Shown here: piece after piece, positions 1-9,222 of the stretch
How the letters are laid out: every line of letters starts with the position of its first letter
How positions within the stretch are numbered: the stretch's first letter is position 1
Assembly (NCBI RefSeq): GCF_001509555.1
Contig: NZ_LMAS01000001.1
Span: forward strand, 466,971 to 530,970
DNA length: 64,000 bases
Source: Bacillus sp. FJAT-29937
Lineage (GTDB): Bacteria; Bacillota; Bacilli; Bacillales; Cytobacillaceae
Direction of reading: 5' to 3'
Notes under the pieces: model-generated
Told to the model about the DNA's origin: nothing
Seen by the model: only the letters and a program-made list of their open reading frames with translations
Databases searched by the model: none
Program-made: the position numbers and the translations under genes

Positions 1-265
<265 letters not shown>

Positions 266-294
266 AATATAGCATAAAAATAATGGACTATCAA
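266..294 (-). promoter_or_regulatory. Sigma-A promoter of rpsB
   Basis: Read on the minus strand: a -35 box TTGATA (289-294), a 17-base spacer and a -10 box TATATT (266-271) preceded by TGC, which makes an extended -10. It lies just downstream of the stop codon of the SwrB-like gene, so rpsB can be transcribed independently of the flagellar operon. Confidence 0.75.
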
Positions 295-302
295 GTTATT
301 CC

Positions 303-905
303 TTATTTGTTTTGATTAAATTTTAATAAAAGATTAATTTCGGTCTTGCCTTTATTGAGCTTTTGAGCAATTTCGGTCTCATTATATCCTTTATTTTTTA
401 ATAGAAGGATATCATTTAATAATGATTGCTCCTGTGAATTCTCTTTTTCATTTACTTCTGGAATAATAGGCTCTATTTCTAGCGGCGGAAACTCTATCTC
501 GTCGTGTCCTGTCCGGTTGGAGCTATTGATTGGATAGTTTTGCACGGCAGCATTTAGTTTATATGCTTTTGCGGCGTTATAAGCATTTACTTTTCCCTTT
601 CGGCTATGAAGGCTAAGGTTCCGTTCAAGGCCCGGCTCATCTTGATCTTTCTTTGTCGTCATACCTTCTGCATTTTGGGAATCATGAGCATTCCGTTCAA
701 TATGACCCATTCGTTTAATAAAATCATCGTTTTCTTCCTTCATCTGAACTAGATAGGCAGAAATGACTTCCTCCATTTCTTGAATCATTTTTTCCTGCTT
801 TTTCTCTACTTGTAAAAACCGATTTTGGCGCAGAAATAAAATGATAATTGAAAAAAGAGCAAGAACATTTAAAAACAAACTAACTAATAATAAAAAAGTG
901 GTCAT
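303..905 (-). CDS. SwrB/DUF6115-like membrane-anchored protein
   Basis: A 200-residue protein with one N-terminal membrane segment (about residues 4-24), a charged coiled-coil stretch (about 28-70), a polar low-complexity middle and a conserved-looking C-terminus (LLLKNKGYNETEIAQKLNKG) that resembles a helix-turn-helix. This layout and the place before rpsB match SwrB (YlxL) of B. subtilis, which promotes flagellar type III export and swarming. Overall similarity is weak except at the two ends, so SwrB function is inferred from position and architecture. The start follows an AGAGGG motif. Confidence 0.7.
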   Translation of the reverse strand: MTTFLLLVSLFLNVLALFSIIILFLRQNRFLQVEKKQEKMIQEMEEVISAYLVQMKEENDDFIKRMGHIERNAHDSQNAEGMTTKKDQDEPGLERNLSLHSRKGKVNAYNAAKAYKLNAAVQNYPINSSNRTGHDEIEFPPLEIEPIIPEVNEKENSQEQSLLNDILLLKNKGYNETEIAQKLNKGKTEINLLLKFNQNK

Positions 906-914
906 ATAATCCCT

Positions 915-1226
915 CTATCCACTGTAATCAATAATATTCCCTTTATATGGGTGTTTCTCTTTTTCTATAGACTTGCTGCTTTTCTTTTTTTGGGGATTTT
1001 CTTTACTTTCCCCATTATTGCCATTGCTCTCGTCTTGCATTAGTTTGACATTCGCTTTTTGTTCGTGTTTTATGACTGTTTCTCTTTGCTGTTTTTCTTC
1101 TTTATGGGTTCGCTCTGTGGCAAAATCATTGATATTTTGACCTCGCTGCTGCAATTGCTCCTGGATTTTCCCCGCTTCCATTGTCCTTGGCAAGGCAATT
1201 TGCATTTCAATCGACTTCAAACTCAT
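915..1226 (-). CDS. Small conserved polar protein of the sigD-rpsB interval
   Basis: A 103-residue, highly charged protein without membrane segment or signal peptide. The N-terminus (SIEMQIALPRTMEAGKIQEQ) and the C-terminus (HPYKGNIIDYSG) look constrained, while the middle is Lys/Glu/Asn-rich and probably disordered. It lies 9 bases before the SwrB-like gene and 36 bases after the FapA-like gene, so it is probably cotranscribed with the flagellar cluster. I recall similar small proteins next to sigD in other Bacillaceae, but I know no function and assign none. Confidence 0.65.
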   Translation of the reverse strand: MSLKSIEMQIALPRTMEAGKIQEQLQQRGQNINDFATERTHKEEKQQRETVIKHEQKANVKLMQDESNGNNGESKENPQKKKSSKSIEKEKHPYKGNIIDYSG

Positions 1227-1262
1227 AGTTCCACACCCATCTCTAATTTGTCTTTTAACAGT

Positions 1263-2621
1263 CTATAGAATAGGCTCAGACATGATCTCCCCGCCTTGAA
1301 GAGAGTAACGTGCTGTTGATTGTTTGTGCTGCAATTGTATGGCATACTTCCCAAAACGCAAAGTCGTATTTGGATATACAGTCTCATAAATATAAATAGA
1401 AGAGTCAAGTCTTTCGTTTAATGCTTCCTCTAATTGCCTTAGCTCTTCTTCTACATTCTTGATCTGCCCAACAATATGTTGTTTTGTAGATCTTTGCTTG
1501 AGAATTACTTTTTTTTGTTCTTGTGATAATTTGCCGGTTAGCTTTGCGATTTCTAATAGCTTTCGCTCAATATTTGATAATTTCACAAGGTTATCATGTA
1601 ATTTTGCTCTTTCAACATGCAGCTCTTTCTCTTTATTTGCTAAAGAAATATCAAAGCAAGCCTGCAGTTCTGTTTTCGTAAACAAATGGTTGCCAACTTC
1701 TTTTACATGTATTTCTTTATTTGCTGTAAGCAATCCACCGATTACGAATGCATTTTTTGCTAAAATGGAGGAGTCTGCCCGAATTTTACTGTGTAAAATG
1801 GAGGACTCTATGATGACATCGTGACTAGCTTGCACATTTGCCTGATTTAAATAGGCTGCCTGAACATTGCCTGCACTTGAAATCATCCCTTTATTTCCGC
1901 CCGTAACTCCTCCAGAAATAATGATATTTCCTTCAGCTTTAATATGTGCAGCCTCTACTAAACCAAATATTCTAACATCTCCGCCAGCTCTTATTTCATA
2001 GCCGCTAGGTACATTACCATTAATAACGACATTGCCAATAAAATCAACATTTCCTGTTTTTAAATCCAAATCGCCATTGACTTCAAATACGGGATTCACA
2101 GAAATCGTTTTGTCTGTAAGACTTAGCTGACCATCAGAAGTTGAATAAAATTTCGAATTATTTAATATGACATTTTTTCCAGGTTTAATTTTAAGGGGTT
2201 TTCCATTCTTAGCGGGAATCCTTGTTCCAAATACATTCATTCCGTCTGTACCTGGAGTAGGCGGGACAATTGAAGCAAGAGGCTGGCCACTTGAAACAGA
2301 TGGGATTTGAAGAACTTTTCGGAAGTTAAACTTTTCTCTTACTTCTTCTTTCTCTTCTTGAACTTCATTTAGAAGATAGGCATCCACCCCATTTTTAGGC
2401 GGGATGCCTTCAGCAATAATGGATGGATAACTTAAAGTTTGTGGGTTTTCACAAATCTGATTTATCACATCCTCATTGAATCCGAAAGATATCTTTTCTT
2501 TAGAAAGAAATTGTTCAATATCATTCTTTTCAATGGAAAAGTCATTTTCTACATTCGAAACTAAATCAATCTTTGCTGTTAAACGATCCTTCGATATTAA
2601 AATTCGATAATGCTCTTCCAT
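1263..2621 (-). CDS. FapA family (DUF342) protein
   Basis: A 452-residue protein. About residues 150-310 form a glycine-rich repeat of short beta strands (NGDLDLKTGNVDFIGNVVIN, then GGDVRIFGLVEAAHIKAEGN), typical of the right-handed beta-helix of the DUF342/FapA family. A coiled coil follows (about 320-400). FapA-like proteins are linked to flagellar assembly and surface functions, but the biochemical role is unsettled. An AGGAGG 8 bases before the ATG fixes the start. It sits between sigD and the SwrB-like gene, where B. subtilis has nothing comparable, so a role in motility is inferred from context. Confidence 0.85.
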   Translation of the reverse strand: MEEHYRILISKDRLTAKIDLVSNVENDFSIEKNDIEQFLSKEKISFGFNEDVINQICENPQTLSYPSIIAEGIPPKNGVDAYLLNEVQEEKEEVREKFNFRKVLQIPSVSSGQPLASIVPPTPGTDGMNVFGTRIPAKNGKPLKIKPGKNVILNNSKFYSTSDGQLSLTDKTISVNPVFEVNGDLDLKTGNVDFIGNVVINGNVPSGYEIRAGGDVRIFGLVEAAHIKAEGNIIISGGVTGGNKGMISSAGNVQAAYLNQANVQASHDVIIESSILHSKIRADSSILAKNAFVIGGLLTANKEIHVKEVGNHLFTKTELQACFDISLANKEKELHVERAKLHDNLVKLSNIERKLLEIAKLTGKLSQEQKKVILKQRSTKQHIVGQIKNVEEELRQLEEALNERLDSSIYIYETVYPNTTLRFGKYAIQLQHKQSTARYSLQGGEIMSEPIL

Positions 2622-2650
2622 CTACGCTTCCTCCTTCATAGGATGCAATC

Positions 2651-3412
2651 CTAAATAACTTTTATTAACGCATTTCTTAGTTTAAAAATTGCCTTGGAAT
2701 GAATCTGTGAAATTCTTGAAGTTGATAGACCCATCACTTGACCAATTTCTGTTAAAGTTAATTCTTCTTTATAAAATAAACTAATCACTAGCTGTTCTTT
2801 CTCATTTAGTAAAGAAATCATTTCGATCAGCTCACGGATCATTTCATCTTTCACTATTTTCACTTCAGGAATTTCCGCACGATCATCTTTAATAATATAA
2901 GAGTGGCCCTCTTTATCATCTTGATCATTTAACTTTTCATCCATTGAAAGAATGTTTGCAAAGAAATGCTCATTTATAACTGAATGCACTTCTTCCTCAC
3001 TCATATTAAGTTCAGAGGATATTTCCTCAATACTGGCATTTCGCATTAATCGCTGCTCGAGTTTTTCAATAGCTGCTTCGATTTTTTTTGCCTTTTCCCT
3101 CGTATTCCGCGGGAGCCAGTCCTCTTTTCTTAATCCGTCTAAAATAGCCCCTCTTATTCGAAAGGATGCATATGTATCAAACTTTAGATCCCGATTTGGA
3201 TCGAATTTTTCCAAGGCATCATATAGTCCCATCATCCCCAAACTTCGTAAATCATCACGTGAAACATTTCTAGGAAGATTTACGGAAATCCGCTGGACAT
3301 GATAACTCACTAGCGGCATATATTTTTTTACAAGATAATCCCCTGCTTGATTGTCACGCGAGTTGACCCAATTATGCCAAAATCGTTGGTCCTCTTTTGT
3401 TTGATGCGCCAT
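2651..3412 (-). CDS. sigD: Flagellar/motility sigma factor (sigma-28 type)
   Basis: A 253-residue sigma factor of the FliA/SigD class, which directs RNA polymerase to late flagellar, motor and chemoreceptor genes. Region 2 is recognisable (LKFDTYASFRIRGAILDGLR) with the adjacent DWLPRNTREKAKK, and region 4 ends in EIGQVMGLSTSRISQIHSKA. The ATG at 3412 is chosen because AGGAGG lies 6 bases upstream. A longer reading frame to 3469 and the ATG at 3418 (touching the Shine-Dalgarno) are less likely. It is near the end of the fla/che operon and follows a possible terminator at 3492-3528, which would limit sigD expression. Confidence 0.96.
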   Translation of the reverse strand: MAHQTKEDQRFWHNWVNSRDNQAGDYLVKKYMPLVSYHVQRISVNLPRNVSRDDLRSLGMMGLYDALEKFDPNRDLKFDTYASFRIRGAILDGLRKEDWLPRNTREKAKKIEAAIEKLEQRLMRNASIEEISSELNMSEEEVHSVINEHFFANILSMDEKLNDQDDKEGHSYIIKDDRAEIPEVKIVKDEMIRELIEMISLLNEKEQLVISLFYKEELTLTEIGQVMGLSTSRISQIHSKAIFKLRNALIKVI

Positions 3413-3491
3413 GGTCATCCTCCTCAAACATTCCCTAATCCATGAATGATGATAAAATATGCTAGTCAAAAACAGTCCATTACTAAGTATA

Positions 3492-3528
3492 GTTAAAAAG
3501 GAAAAACAGCCTCTCGCCTGAAAGAAGC
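3492..3528 (-). terminator. Possible attenuator between cheD and sigD
   Basis: On the minus strand a 7-bp stem with two G-U pairs (3522-3528 with 3509-3515, loop of 6) is followed by a U-rich run interrupted by CC (3492-3508). It lies right after the cheD stop codon. The stem is moderate, so partial read-through into sigD is expected. Its activity is inferred. Confidence 0.5.
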
Positions 3529-3531
3529 GGA

Positions 3532-4029
3532 CTAAATTTCCTGCACACCCTTATTTACTGTCCGGATATGCAAAATACATGTCTGCGGATCGAATTCTAT
3601 CGTTCTTCCGCTATTTCCCCCGACATCTTCAGAAACAATAGATATTTTAAGTGATGACAGCTCGGCCTTTACAGCTTCTACATTTCTAGGACCAATACGC
3701 ATAATATCACTGCCGGAAGAAAATTGAAACATTTGAGCCCCGCCTGCGATTTTTGCCTTTAAGGAATAAGCTCTTGCACCATTTTGAATGAGTTTCGACA
3801 CTAATTCTTTCACAGCTGTATCTGCATATTTGGCAATATTTATATTGCCAGCCTTTGCAAGGGACGAATCGGGAAGCATAACATGTGAAAGTCCGGCAAT
3901 CTCCCGCTGCTGATCATAAACTACCACTCCAACACAAGAACCCAATCCGGAGGTGCGTATCGTATGAGGGGTTTTAACAATATTCATATCTGCAATTCCC
4001 ACTTTAATAACTTCTTTACATTCAATCAT
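3532..4029 (-). CDS. cheD: Chemoreceptor glutamine deamidase CheD
   Basis: A 165-residue CheD. It deamidates specific glutamines of chemoreceptors and binds CheC, forming the Bacillus adaptation loop. The catalytic cysteine is Cys32 in [12 protein letters not shown] and the histidine is His49 in AGLSHVMLP; the region GGAQMF is also typical. It starts 4 bases after the cheC stop codon. The CheC-CheD pair here indicates the B. subtilis style of chemotaxis control rather than the CheZ style. Confidence 0.96.
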   Translation of the reverse strand: MIECKEVIKVGIADMNIVKTPHTIRTSGLGSCVGVVVYDQQREIAGLSHVMLPDSSLAKAGNINIAKYADTAVKELVSKLIQNGARAYSLKAKIAGGAQMFQFSSGSDIMRIGPRNVEAVKAELSSLKISIVSEDVGGNSGRTIEFDPQTCILHIRTVNKGVQEI

Positions 4030-4033
4030 TTTG

Positions 4034-4660
4034 TTAAACTCCCAAAGATTTAAAGATCGTATCGAAGGATTCTGGATCCGGCAGTAAGAAAAAATGACCC
4101 TTTACTGTTTCTTTATCTGCCCCATCATCATTAAGTGCAGTATCAATAACAATGGCGAAATCGCTGACTTGTGATAATTCGATTAGTCCGTAGCTAATGA
4201 TCGCACCAGCCATATCAATGCTTAATGCTGGCACAGAAGGATATAATGATAAATTGGTGAAATCAGAAAGAGATGATAAATATGACCCTGATAGGATGTT
4301 TCCAAGCTCCTGATAAGCAGATAATCCTAATTCATTAAAAGGCTGAGAATCAAAGCTAAAGCTTTCATCCCCAATCATTTCCCGAATAAATCTAGAAGCC
4401 TGTTCAACCGGCAAGACAAAAAACATGCTGCCAGGGGCATCACCTTCAATTCTAAGGAACACCCCAGCAACGACATTATCAGCCCCGCCCATCATATTCA
4501 TCATTTCATCAAATGAAACGATTCTAACGTCTGGCACTTTCATGTCAATTTTTTTATTCAATAACTTAGATAGTGCAGTAGCAGCATGTCCAGCCCCGAT
4601 ATTCCCAATCTCTTTCAATATATCGAGGTGCATGGATGAAATTTTTTCAAGAAAATTCAT
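4034..4660 (-). CDS. cheC: CheY-P phosphatase CheC
   Basis: A 208-residue CheC that dephosphorylates CheY-P and is stimulated by CheD. Both phosphatase signatures with Glu and Asn are present: [20 protein letters not shown] near the start and [11 protein letters not shown] near the middle. The ATG at 4660 is chosen because AAGGA sits 7 bases upstream and it aligns with the usual CheC N-terminus. An in-frame ATG at 4675 would overlap cheW by 11 bases and has poor Shine-Dalgarno spacing. It lies between cheW and cheD in the chemotaxis segment. Confidence 0.95.
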   Translation of the reverse strand: MNFLEKISSMHLDILKEIGNIGAGHAATALSKLLNKKIDMKVPDVRIVSFDEMMNMMGGADNVVAGVFLRIEGDAPGSMFFVLPVEQASRFIREMIGDESFSFDSQPFNELGLSAYQELGNILSGSYLSSLSDFTNLSLYPSVPALSIDMAGAIISYGLIELSQVSDFAIVIDTALNDDGADKETVKGHFFLLPDPESFDTIFKSLGV

Positions 4661-4664
4661 TTGT

Positions 4665-5135
4665 TCATCCTTCATTTCCTAGTAAACTTAAACGTTCTTC
4701 TGTATTTAAGATCTTTTCAAGGTCAATAAGAATTAATAAACGATTGCCGATCTTAGCAACTCCATTAATATATTCTGTCTCAGCTACGCCTACAACTTCG
4801 GGAGGCGGTTCAATGGAGCCTACTGGAATGTCTATCACATCATTAGCTAAATCGACAATGAATCCGACCTCTAAATCATTTAGACCTGCGATGATCACTC
4901 TCGTACTTTCTGAATAGGCTACTTCATCAAGCCCGAATCTGCTGCGGAGATCAATGATTGGCGTTATGACTCCACGAAGATTAATGACCCCTTTAATAAA
5001 CTTTTCTGTTCTTGGCACTCTCGTAATATGCTCAATTTTCTCAATGGACCGAACTTGGTTTACTGGGATTGCATACTCTTTATTCATAAGCTGAAAAACG
5101 ATTAATTTAATATTAGAAGCTATTGTCTCAGCCAT
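4665..5135 (-). CDS. cheW: Chemotaxis coupling protein CheW
   Basis: A 156-residue CheW, the SH3-like adaptor linking chemoreceptors to CheA. Typical features are IVFQLMNKEYAIPVNQVRSI, FIKGVINLRGVITPIIDLR and EVGFIVDLANDVIDI. The ATG at 5135 has AAGGAG 9 bases upstream. An in-frame upstream start at 5159 would add eight residues not seen in CheW and is rejected. It follows cheA by about 53 bases in the same operon. Confidence 0.96.
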   Translation of the reverse strand: MAETIASNIKLIVFQLMNKEYAIPVNQVRSIEKIEHITRVPRTEKFIKGVINLRGVITPIIDLRSRFGLDEVAYSESTRVIIAGLNDLEVGFIVDLANDVIDIPVGSIEPPPEVVGVAETEYINGVAKIGNRLLILIDLEKILNTEERLSLLGNEG

Positions 5136-5188
5136 TCTGACCCACTCCTTACTAGACAATCGAAAATTTATTGTACGAAGAAAACGAT

Positions 5189-7243
5189 TTACTTAATTAA
5201 CGAGTTGCAATCTACAATTAATGCTACCTGACCATCACCAAGGATGGTAGCCCCAGAGATAGCAAATACATTTGTTAAATAGTTGCCGAGAGACTTTAAG
5301 ACAACCTCTTGCTGGCCAATGAAAGAATCAACGACAAGGCCAGCCATCTTGTCCCCTTTTCTCACAATGACGACAGAGTAAAATTCATCCTCTTCTTCAA
5401 AAACCGGCACTTCGAAGATTTCTTTTAAGAAAAGAAGCGGAACAACCTTGCCTCTAAAATCAATGACTCTTTGATTATGGGCATTTAACACATCAGATTT
5501 TTTCACAATCGCTGTTTCTATAATTGAAGATAAAGGGATAGCAAATTTTTCGTTTTGTATTTCAGTAAGCATGACCGAAATAATCGATAAAGTAAGCGGC
5601 AATTGTATCGAGAAGATTGAACCTCTACCTAAGTTTGAATCGATTGATATGGTGCCGCCTAATGATTCAATGGTACTTTTTACAACGTCTAGACCTACTC
5701 CTCTGCCTGACACGTCAGAAATCTTCTCAGCAGTTGAGAAGCCAGAAGCAAGTATTAGCTCAAACACTTGCTTGTCAGTCATCGTTACAGCAGCCTGCCC
5801 GGTGATAATTCCATTATTAATCGCTTTTGCCAGCACCTTATCCCGATTAATTCCAGCACCATCATCTTCTATTTCAATAAAGACATGATTTCCGCTATGG
5901 TAAGCTTTAAGAATAACTGTGCCTTCTTCACTTTTTCCGTTAGCTTTTCTAACTTCAGGTGTTTCAACTCCATGGTCAAGTGCGTTTCTAATTAAATGAA
6001 CGAGAGGATCGCCGATTTCATCAATAACTGTTCTGTCTAATTCCGTTTCAGCCCCAATTATTTCAAGATTAATCTTCTTGTCCAAGTCTCGGGCTAATTG
6101 ACGCACCATCCTCGGGAACCGATTAAATACTGTTTCCACTGGCACCATGCGCATGTTTAAAATAATATTTTGCAAATCACCTGATATTCTAGTCATCCGC
6201 TCAACCGTTTCATGCAGCTCCTGATTATTTAAATCACGGGAAATTTGTTCAAGACGCCCACGGTCAATGACTAATTCTTCAAATAAATTCATTAAAATAT
6301 CAAGTCTTTCAATATTTACTCTAATTGTTTTATTGCTAGAATTTTTAGATGAAGAAGTTGTTCCAGCCTTCTTATCTTCCTGCTGCCTTTCAACACTAGT
6401 TTCTGCTGGTTCCTTTTCTTCGAGAATCGGTTCGATGCTCGTAATTAATTCTGGCGCATCTAATTCAAACTGACGAAGGGCTTCCAATGATAAAGCATGA
6501 ACTTCCACTCTTTCTACCTCTGATACCTTCATCACTTTCTTATGTATATCTTCTTTAACTTCTTTAGATACAATTGTGACAGTAAATTCTTGATCAAATT
6601 GTTCTTCCTCTAATTGCTCAACCGATGGATTCGCCTTAATCACTTCACCGATTTTTTCAAGAATTTCAAAAACCATAAACACTCTTGCTGCTTTCAGTAA
6701 ACAATCTTCCCTCAATGAAACCGTTACTTCAAAAGTTTCAAAGCCTTGTTCCTTTGATTGCTGCATAACAGTCAGTTCAAACTCATCGTATACACTTTTA
6801 ACAGTCGGTTTATGCTCTGCAACTGCAGCTGCCACCTCAGATTTTGCAATTTGAGAAATGCTTTCCCCTTTTTCTATCATTAATAGCTTTTCCACCACTT
6901 CGTGTACGTCTCTTTTTCCGTCTCCGCCTTCTGCGATTGATTGAACCATTGCTTCAAGGTCATCAACAGCAAGGAAAATGACATCTAGTATCTCAGGATT
7001 AAATGTAAGCTTATGATTTCGAATGGCGTCAAGAACATTTTCCATTTGATGGGTTAATTTAGCTAAGTCTTCATAACCCATCGTCGCTGACATTCCCTTT
7101 AGTGTATGTGCCGAGCGGAAAATTTCATTCACAATCGAAATATTCTCTGGGTTCTTTTCAAGCTCCAGCAATTGTTCATTACAAGCCTGCAAATGCTCTT
7201 TACTTTCCTCGATAAAGACTTCTAAATATTGATTCATATCCAT
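5189..7243 (-). CDS. cheA: Chemotaxis histidine kinase CheA
   Basis: A 684-residue kinase that phosphorylates CheY and CheB in response to receptor state. The P1 domain carries the phosphorylated His46 in RSAHTLKGMSATMGY. P2 covers roughly 165-260. The dimerisation and ATPase domains show the N box (LIRNALDHGVE), G1 (EIEDDGAGIN) and G2 (DVSGRGVGLDVVKS). The C-terminal CheW-like P5 domain begins near residue 540. The N-terminus MDMNQYLEVFIEESKEHLQ matches B. subtilis CheA, and a GGAGG motif precedes it. Length is normal for the family. Confidence 0.97.
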   Translation of the reverse strand: MDMNQYLEVFIEESKEHLQACNEQLLELEKNPENISIVNEIFRSAHTLKGMSATMGYEDLAKLTHQMENVLDAIRNHKLTFNPEILDVIFLAVDDLEAMVQSIAEGGDGKRDVHEVVEKLLMIEKGESISQIAKSEVAAAVAEHKPTVKSVYDEFELTVMQQSKEQGFETFEVTVSLREDCLLKAARVFMVFEILEKIGEVIKANPSVEQLEEEQFDQEFTVTIVSKEVKEDIHKKVMKVSEVERVEVHALSLEALRQFELDAPELITSIEPILEEKEPAETSVERQQEDKKAGTTSSSKNSSNKTIRVNIERLDILMNLFEELVIDRGRLEQISRDLNNQELHETVERMTRISGDLQNIILNMRMVPVETVFNRFPRMVRQLARDLDKKINLEIIGAETELDRTVIDEIGDPLVHLIRNALDHGVETPEVRKANGKSEEGTVILKAYHSGNHVFIEIEDDGAGINRDKVLAKAINNGIITGQAAVTMTDKQVFELILASGFSTAEKISDVSGRGVGLDVVKSTIESLGGTISIDSNLGRGSIFSIQLPLTLSIISVMLTEIQNEKFAIPLSSIIETAIVKKSDVLNAHNQRVIDFRGKVVPLLFLKEIFEVPVFEEEDEFYSVVIVRKGDKMAGLVVDSFIGQQEVVLKSLGNYLTNVFAISGATILGDGQVALIVDCNSLIK

Positions 7244-7262
7244 GAGCTCTCAGCCCTCCGCA

Positions 7263-8345
7263 TTAAACATATTTCAAAATTGAATCGGCAATTTTATCCA
7301 CATCTTGAATTTCATCTATTAATCTTGTAGCAATAGCAGCTTTTGGCATTCCAAAAACGATAGACGTTTCCTGAGATTCAGCGATGGCAGTTACTTTACC
7401 AGATTGCTTAAGAGCAATAAGTCCCTTTGCCCCATCTGCCCCCATTCCAGTCATGATAACAGCTACCTTCTTATAATCTTTAATTTCGCTTACTGATTCA
7501 AAAAGAACATCTACCGCAGGTCTGTGTCCGTTTCTAACATCTGATTTCTCCAAGCTTGTAAGCAGAATATTACCAGATTGCTTAACTTTAAGATGAAGAC
7601 CCCCTGGTGCTATATAAGCAGTTCCCTTTTGAATAGGTTCACCATCGATTGCTTCCTTTACTGAAATTTCACAAAGTGAATCTAATCTGTTTGCTAATGA
7701 TTTCGTAAATCCAGCAGGCATGTGCTGAACAATAAGAATGCTGGCATCAATTGTTGATGGAATGCTAGTTAAGACCTTCTGCAGAGCTCTCGGGCCGCCT
7801 GTAGATGTTCCAATACAAATTATTTTCTTTGTATAGGAATCCTTCAGATAATTACTAGTTTCACTTAGTTCTATATTACTATATCTTTCTTCATGTTTTA
7901 TAGATAAATTTCTATTTGATGCTAAATTTATCAATTGTTTCCTGCTAACTTTGCTGGCTAAGATGACTTTTTGAACTAATTCTTCTTTAATTTTATGTAA
8001 ATCGAGGGAGATTGCACCTGAAGGCTTCGCAATAAAATCGAAAGCTCCATTTTGTATCGCTGTTAACGTGTTATCGGCCCCTTCTTTAGTCGTACTAGAA
8101 AGCATGATGACTGGAACTGGATGTTCCATCATAATTTGTTTAAGAGCATCCAGTCCATTTAATAAGGGCATTTCAACATCCATTGTGACAACATCTGGAT
8201 TCAATTCTCTTACTTTTTTTAGTCCATCTTCCCCATTTCTTGCCGTTCCAATTACTTCTATCCGGGGATCTGCTTTAAGAAAATCAGAAATTAGCTTCCT
8301 CATAAAGGCCGAATCATCTACAACTAGTACATTAATTTTACTCAA
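7263..8345 (-). CDS. cheB: Chemoreceptor methylesterase/response regulator CheB
   Basis: A 360-residue CheB that removes methyl groups from receptors when phosphorylated by CheA. The receiver domain (1-120) has Asp10, Asp11 and the phosphoacceptor Asp56 in TMDVEMP. The C-terminal esterase domain has the serine in GTSTGGPRAL, the histidine in VQHMPAGFT and the aspartate in MTGMGADGAKG. The start is a TTG at 8345 with only a weak Shine-Dalgarno; no better in-frame start precedes the VLVVDD motif. It lies between flhG and cheA. Confidence 0.95.
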   Translation of the reverse strand: MSKINVLVVDDSAFMRKLISDFLKADPRIEVIGTARNGEDGLKKVRELNPDVVTMDVEMPLLNGLDALKQIMMEHPVPVIMLSSTTKEGADNTLTAIQNGAFDFIAKPSGAISLDLHKIKEELVQKVILASKVSRKQLINLASNRNLSIKHEERYSNIELSETSNYLKDSYTKKIICIGTSTGGPRALQKVLTSIPSTIDASILIVQHMPAGFTKSLANRLDSLCEISVKEAIDGEPIQKGTAYIAPGGLHLKVKQSGNILLTSLEKSDVRNGHRPAVDVLFESVSEIKDYKKVAVIMTGMGADGAKGLIALKQSGKVTAIAESQETSIVFGMPKAAIATRLIDEIQDVDKIADSILKYV

Positions 8346-8354
8346 TGAGGACGC

Positions 8355-9221
8355 CTACCTTTCGAAGAGAAATCGCTTTAGTTTTGTTATAAACGGAATG
8401 CCATTTACTGACGGTTTATCTTGAAAATGCTTCTCTTTATACCGATCAGCCAATTGGGTAATTGACTTTGAAGCCGGGGACTTATCATTATATAGAATAA
8501 AAGGGGTTTGCCTTCTAACAGCCTGCTGGATCGCTCGGTCATCTGGGATCATTCCAAGGTAGAAGGATTCCCTCCCAAGAAAATTCTGCAATACTTTAGA
8601 AATACGATTATAGGTCATTTGCCCTTCTTTTTCACTATGAACCCGATTAATGACAATATAATAGGGGATAGAAGAATCTACTAAATGAATGTGTTTCAGC
8701 ATTGAATAAGCATCTGTAATGGCTGTAGGTTCAGAAGTTGTAATACATACAATCTCTTGGGCTGAAAGGATAAATTTAATTGATTCATTTGTAATGCCTG
8801 CACCCATATCAAAAATGACATAGTCATATTCACCAAATAAAACAGAGAGCTCTTGTGTAAATTGTTCTACTCTGTTTTCATCTAAATGGACGATGTGGGA
8901 AAGTCCAGAACCGCCTGCAATGTATTTTAGCTCCTCAGGACCATTCATGATCGCTTGATTTAGAGAAACGCGTCCTTCAAAATAATCTACGATTGAATAT
9001 TCTGAGGATGTTCCCATCAATATATCCAGATTTCCCATTCCCATATCCATATCGAAAAGCAATACTGCGTTGCCCTTCTTCGTTAAAGAAATTGCAAAGT
9101 TGAGAGAAAAGTTGGATTTCCCAACTCCTCCCTTACCGCTTACAACTGCTAATGTTCTAGGATTCTTCCTTGCTTCTTTTGCTCTTAATCTTAATCGTAA
9201 ATCTTCTGCCTGGTCTTTCAT
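8355..9221 (-). CDS. flhG: MinD-like ATPase FlhG (YlxH)
   Basis: A 288-residue ParA/MinD-family ATPase that, with FlhF, sets flagellar number and position and helps place the FliM/FliY C-ring. The deviant Walker A VVSGKGGVGKSNFSLN and the switch DMDMGMGNLD are clear, and the N-terminal Arg/Lys-rich stretch fits the FlhF-activating segment. The ATG at 9221, one base after the flhF stop codon, is preferred; an upstream TTG at 9236 lacks a Shine-Dalgarno. Cotranscribed with flhF and cheB. Confidence 0.94.
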   Translation of the reverse strand: MKDQAEDLRLRLRAKEARKNPRTLAVVSGKGGVGKSNFSLNFAISLTKKGNAVLLFDMDMGMGNLDILMGTSSEYSIVDYFEGRVSLNQAIMNGPEELKYIAGGSGLSHIVHLDENRVEQFTQELSVLFGEYDYVIFDMGAGITNESIKFILSAQEIVCITTSEPTAITDAYSMLKHIHLVDSSIPYYIVINRVHSEKEGQMTYNRISKVLQNFLGRESFYLGMIPDDRAIQQAVRRQTPFILYNDKSPASKSITQLADRYKEKHFQDKPSVNGIPFITKLKRFLFER

Positions 9222-9222
9222 T

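Noticed and set aside
3413-3469. N-terminal extension of SigD
   Set aside because: The extra 19 residues do not fit the family, and the AGGAGG is inside the extension, 6 bases before the chosen ATG.
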